A stretch of 5,409 nucleotides of DNA from JASFBA01 sp036172265 (GTDB taxonomy: Bacteria; Chloroflexota; Chloroflexia; DTKN01). Each line of letters starts with the position of its first letter. Positions within the stretch are counted from its first letter, which is position 1. Position numbers and translations under genes: made by a program. Below, piece after piece: positions 5,267-5,409 of this stretch. The DNA is taken from the NCBI GenBank assembly GCA_036172265.1, contig JASFBA010000109.1, forward strand, positions 1 through 5,409. Direction: 5' to 3'. Under the pieces are notes generated by a model. That model saw only the letters and a program-made list of their open reading frames with translations, had not been told where the DNA came from and made no database searches.

Positions 5267-5374
5267 TAATGCAGCAGATATACCGGCAAGTCCACTTCCA
5301 ACTATAACCGTATCTGCGTATATGCTCTCTATATCTTTTGTGTTAAAACAGGTAAAGTATCTTTTAAACTGCAT
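5264..5374 (-). pseudogene. nadB: N-terminal fragment of L-aspartate oxidase (NadB-like)
   Basis: An ATG at 5374 on the minus strand opens with FKRYFTCFNTKDIESIYADT followed by VIVGSGLAGISAALL (residues 23-37). RYxxxFxTKxL followed by the FAD dinucleotide-binding GxGxAG motif is how L-aspartate oxidase begins. That flavoenzyme makes iminoaspartate for de novo NAD synthesis. Resemblance stops at about residue 36-37. The frame then runs through GC-rich, non-homologous sequence to a TGA at 5183, so some 470-500 residues of a normal NadB are missing. The segment is AT-rich, unlike everything to its left. There is no Shine-Dalgarno before the ATG. A possible TTTACT (5404-5409), 18-bp spacer and TAAAAT (5380-5385) lies just upstream. 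Another FAD protein with the same Rossmann start is possible. The fragment cannot be functional as it stands. Confidence 0.55.
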
Positions 5375-5409
5375 AGGAAATTTTATGCTCTTTTATTATC
5401 TCAAGTAAA

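Noticed and set aside
4936..5301. Minus-strand frame of 121 codons whose TGA overlaps the crotonase ATG (ATGA)
   Set aside because: The overlap looks like translational coupling, but the frame runs through the palindrome cluster, contains the operon promoter and crosses the composition break. The product resembles nothing.

Overview
The window is GC-rich bacterial DNA. One tight minus-strand operon fills about positions 5035 to 182. Reading in the direction of transcription, the order is: a consensus-like sigma70-type promoter, an enoyl-CoA hydratase (crotonase) with an unusual cysteine-rich insertion, the alpha subunit of a 2-oxoacid:acceptor (ferredoxin) oxidoreductase, a fused beta-gamma subunit of the same enzyme, and an FAD acyl-CoA dehydrogenase. 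A perfect 16-bp hairpin follows the last gene. Each gene has a good Shine-Dalgarno sequence, and gaps are 13 to about 70 bp. The codon use, the style of the enzymes and the many intergenic GC palindromes resemble Chloroflexota (Anaerolineae-like) genomes. That placement is an impression, not a demonstration.

The four proteins make a coherent pathway. The oxidoreductase converts a 2-oxoacid plus CoA to acyl-CoA, CO2 and reduced ferredoxin. The acyl-CoA dehydrogenase makes the 2,3-enoyl-CoA, and the crotonase hydrates it. This fits catabolism of an amino-acid-derived 2-oxoacid (branched-chain or aromatic), although the substrate cannot be fixed from sequence. No ferredoxin subunit or ETF gene lies in the window, so the electron acceptors are encoded elsewhere.

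The most unusual feature is in the crotonase. A 50-residue block with ten cysteines, arranged as five CxxC/CxxxC knuckles (zinc-ribbon style), sits cleanly between the catalytic core and the C-terminal helical segment. Both catalytic glutamates are retained. The beta-gamma fusion is a second departure from the commoner separate or gamma-alpha arrangements.

The right end (4940-5409, 470 bp) has no intact gene. It holds the operon promoter, a run of palindromes (5094-5251), and then an abrupt change to AT-rich DNA near 5265. The AT-rich part encodes, on the minus strand, what looks like the first ~36 residues of L-aspartate oxidase (NadB), broken exactly where the composition changes. On the GC-rich side a plus-strand reading frame with a good ribosome-binding site is cut at the same place. 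This is either a recombination scar or a chimeric assembly join. The left end (1-181) has no gene, only inverted repeats and a possible promoter.
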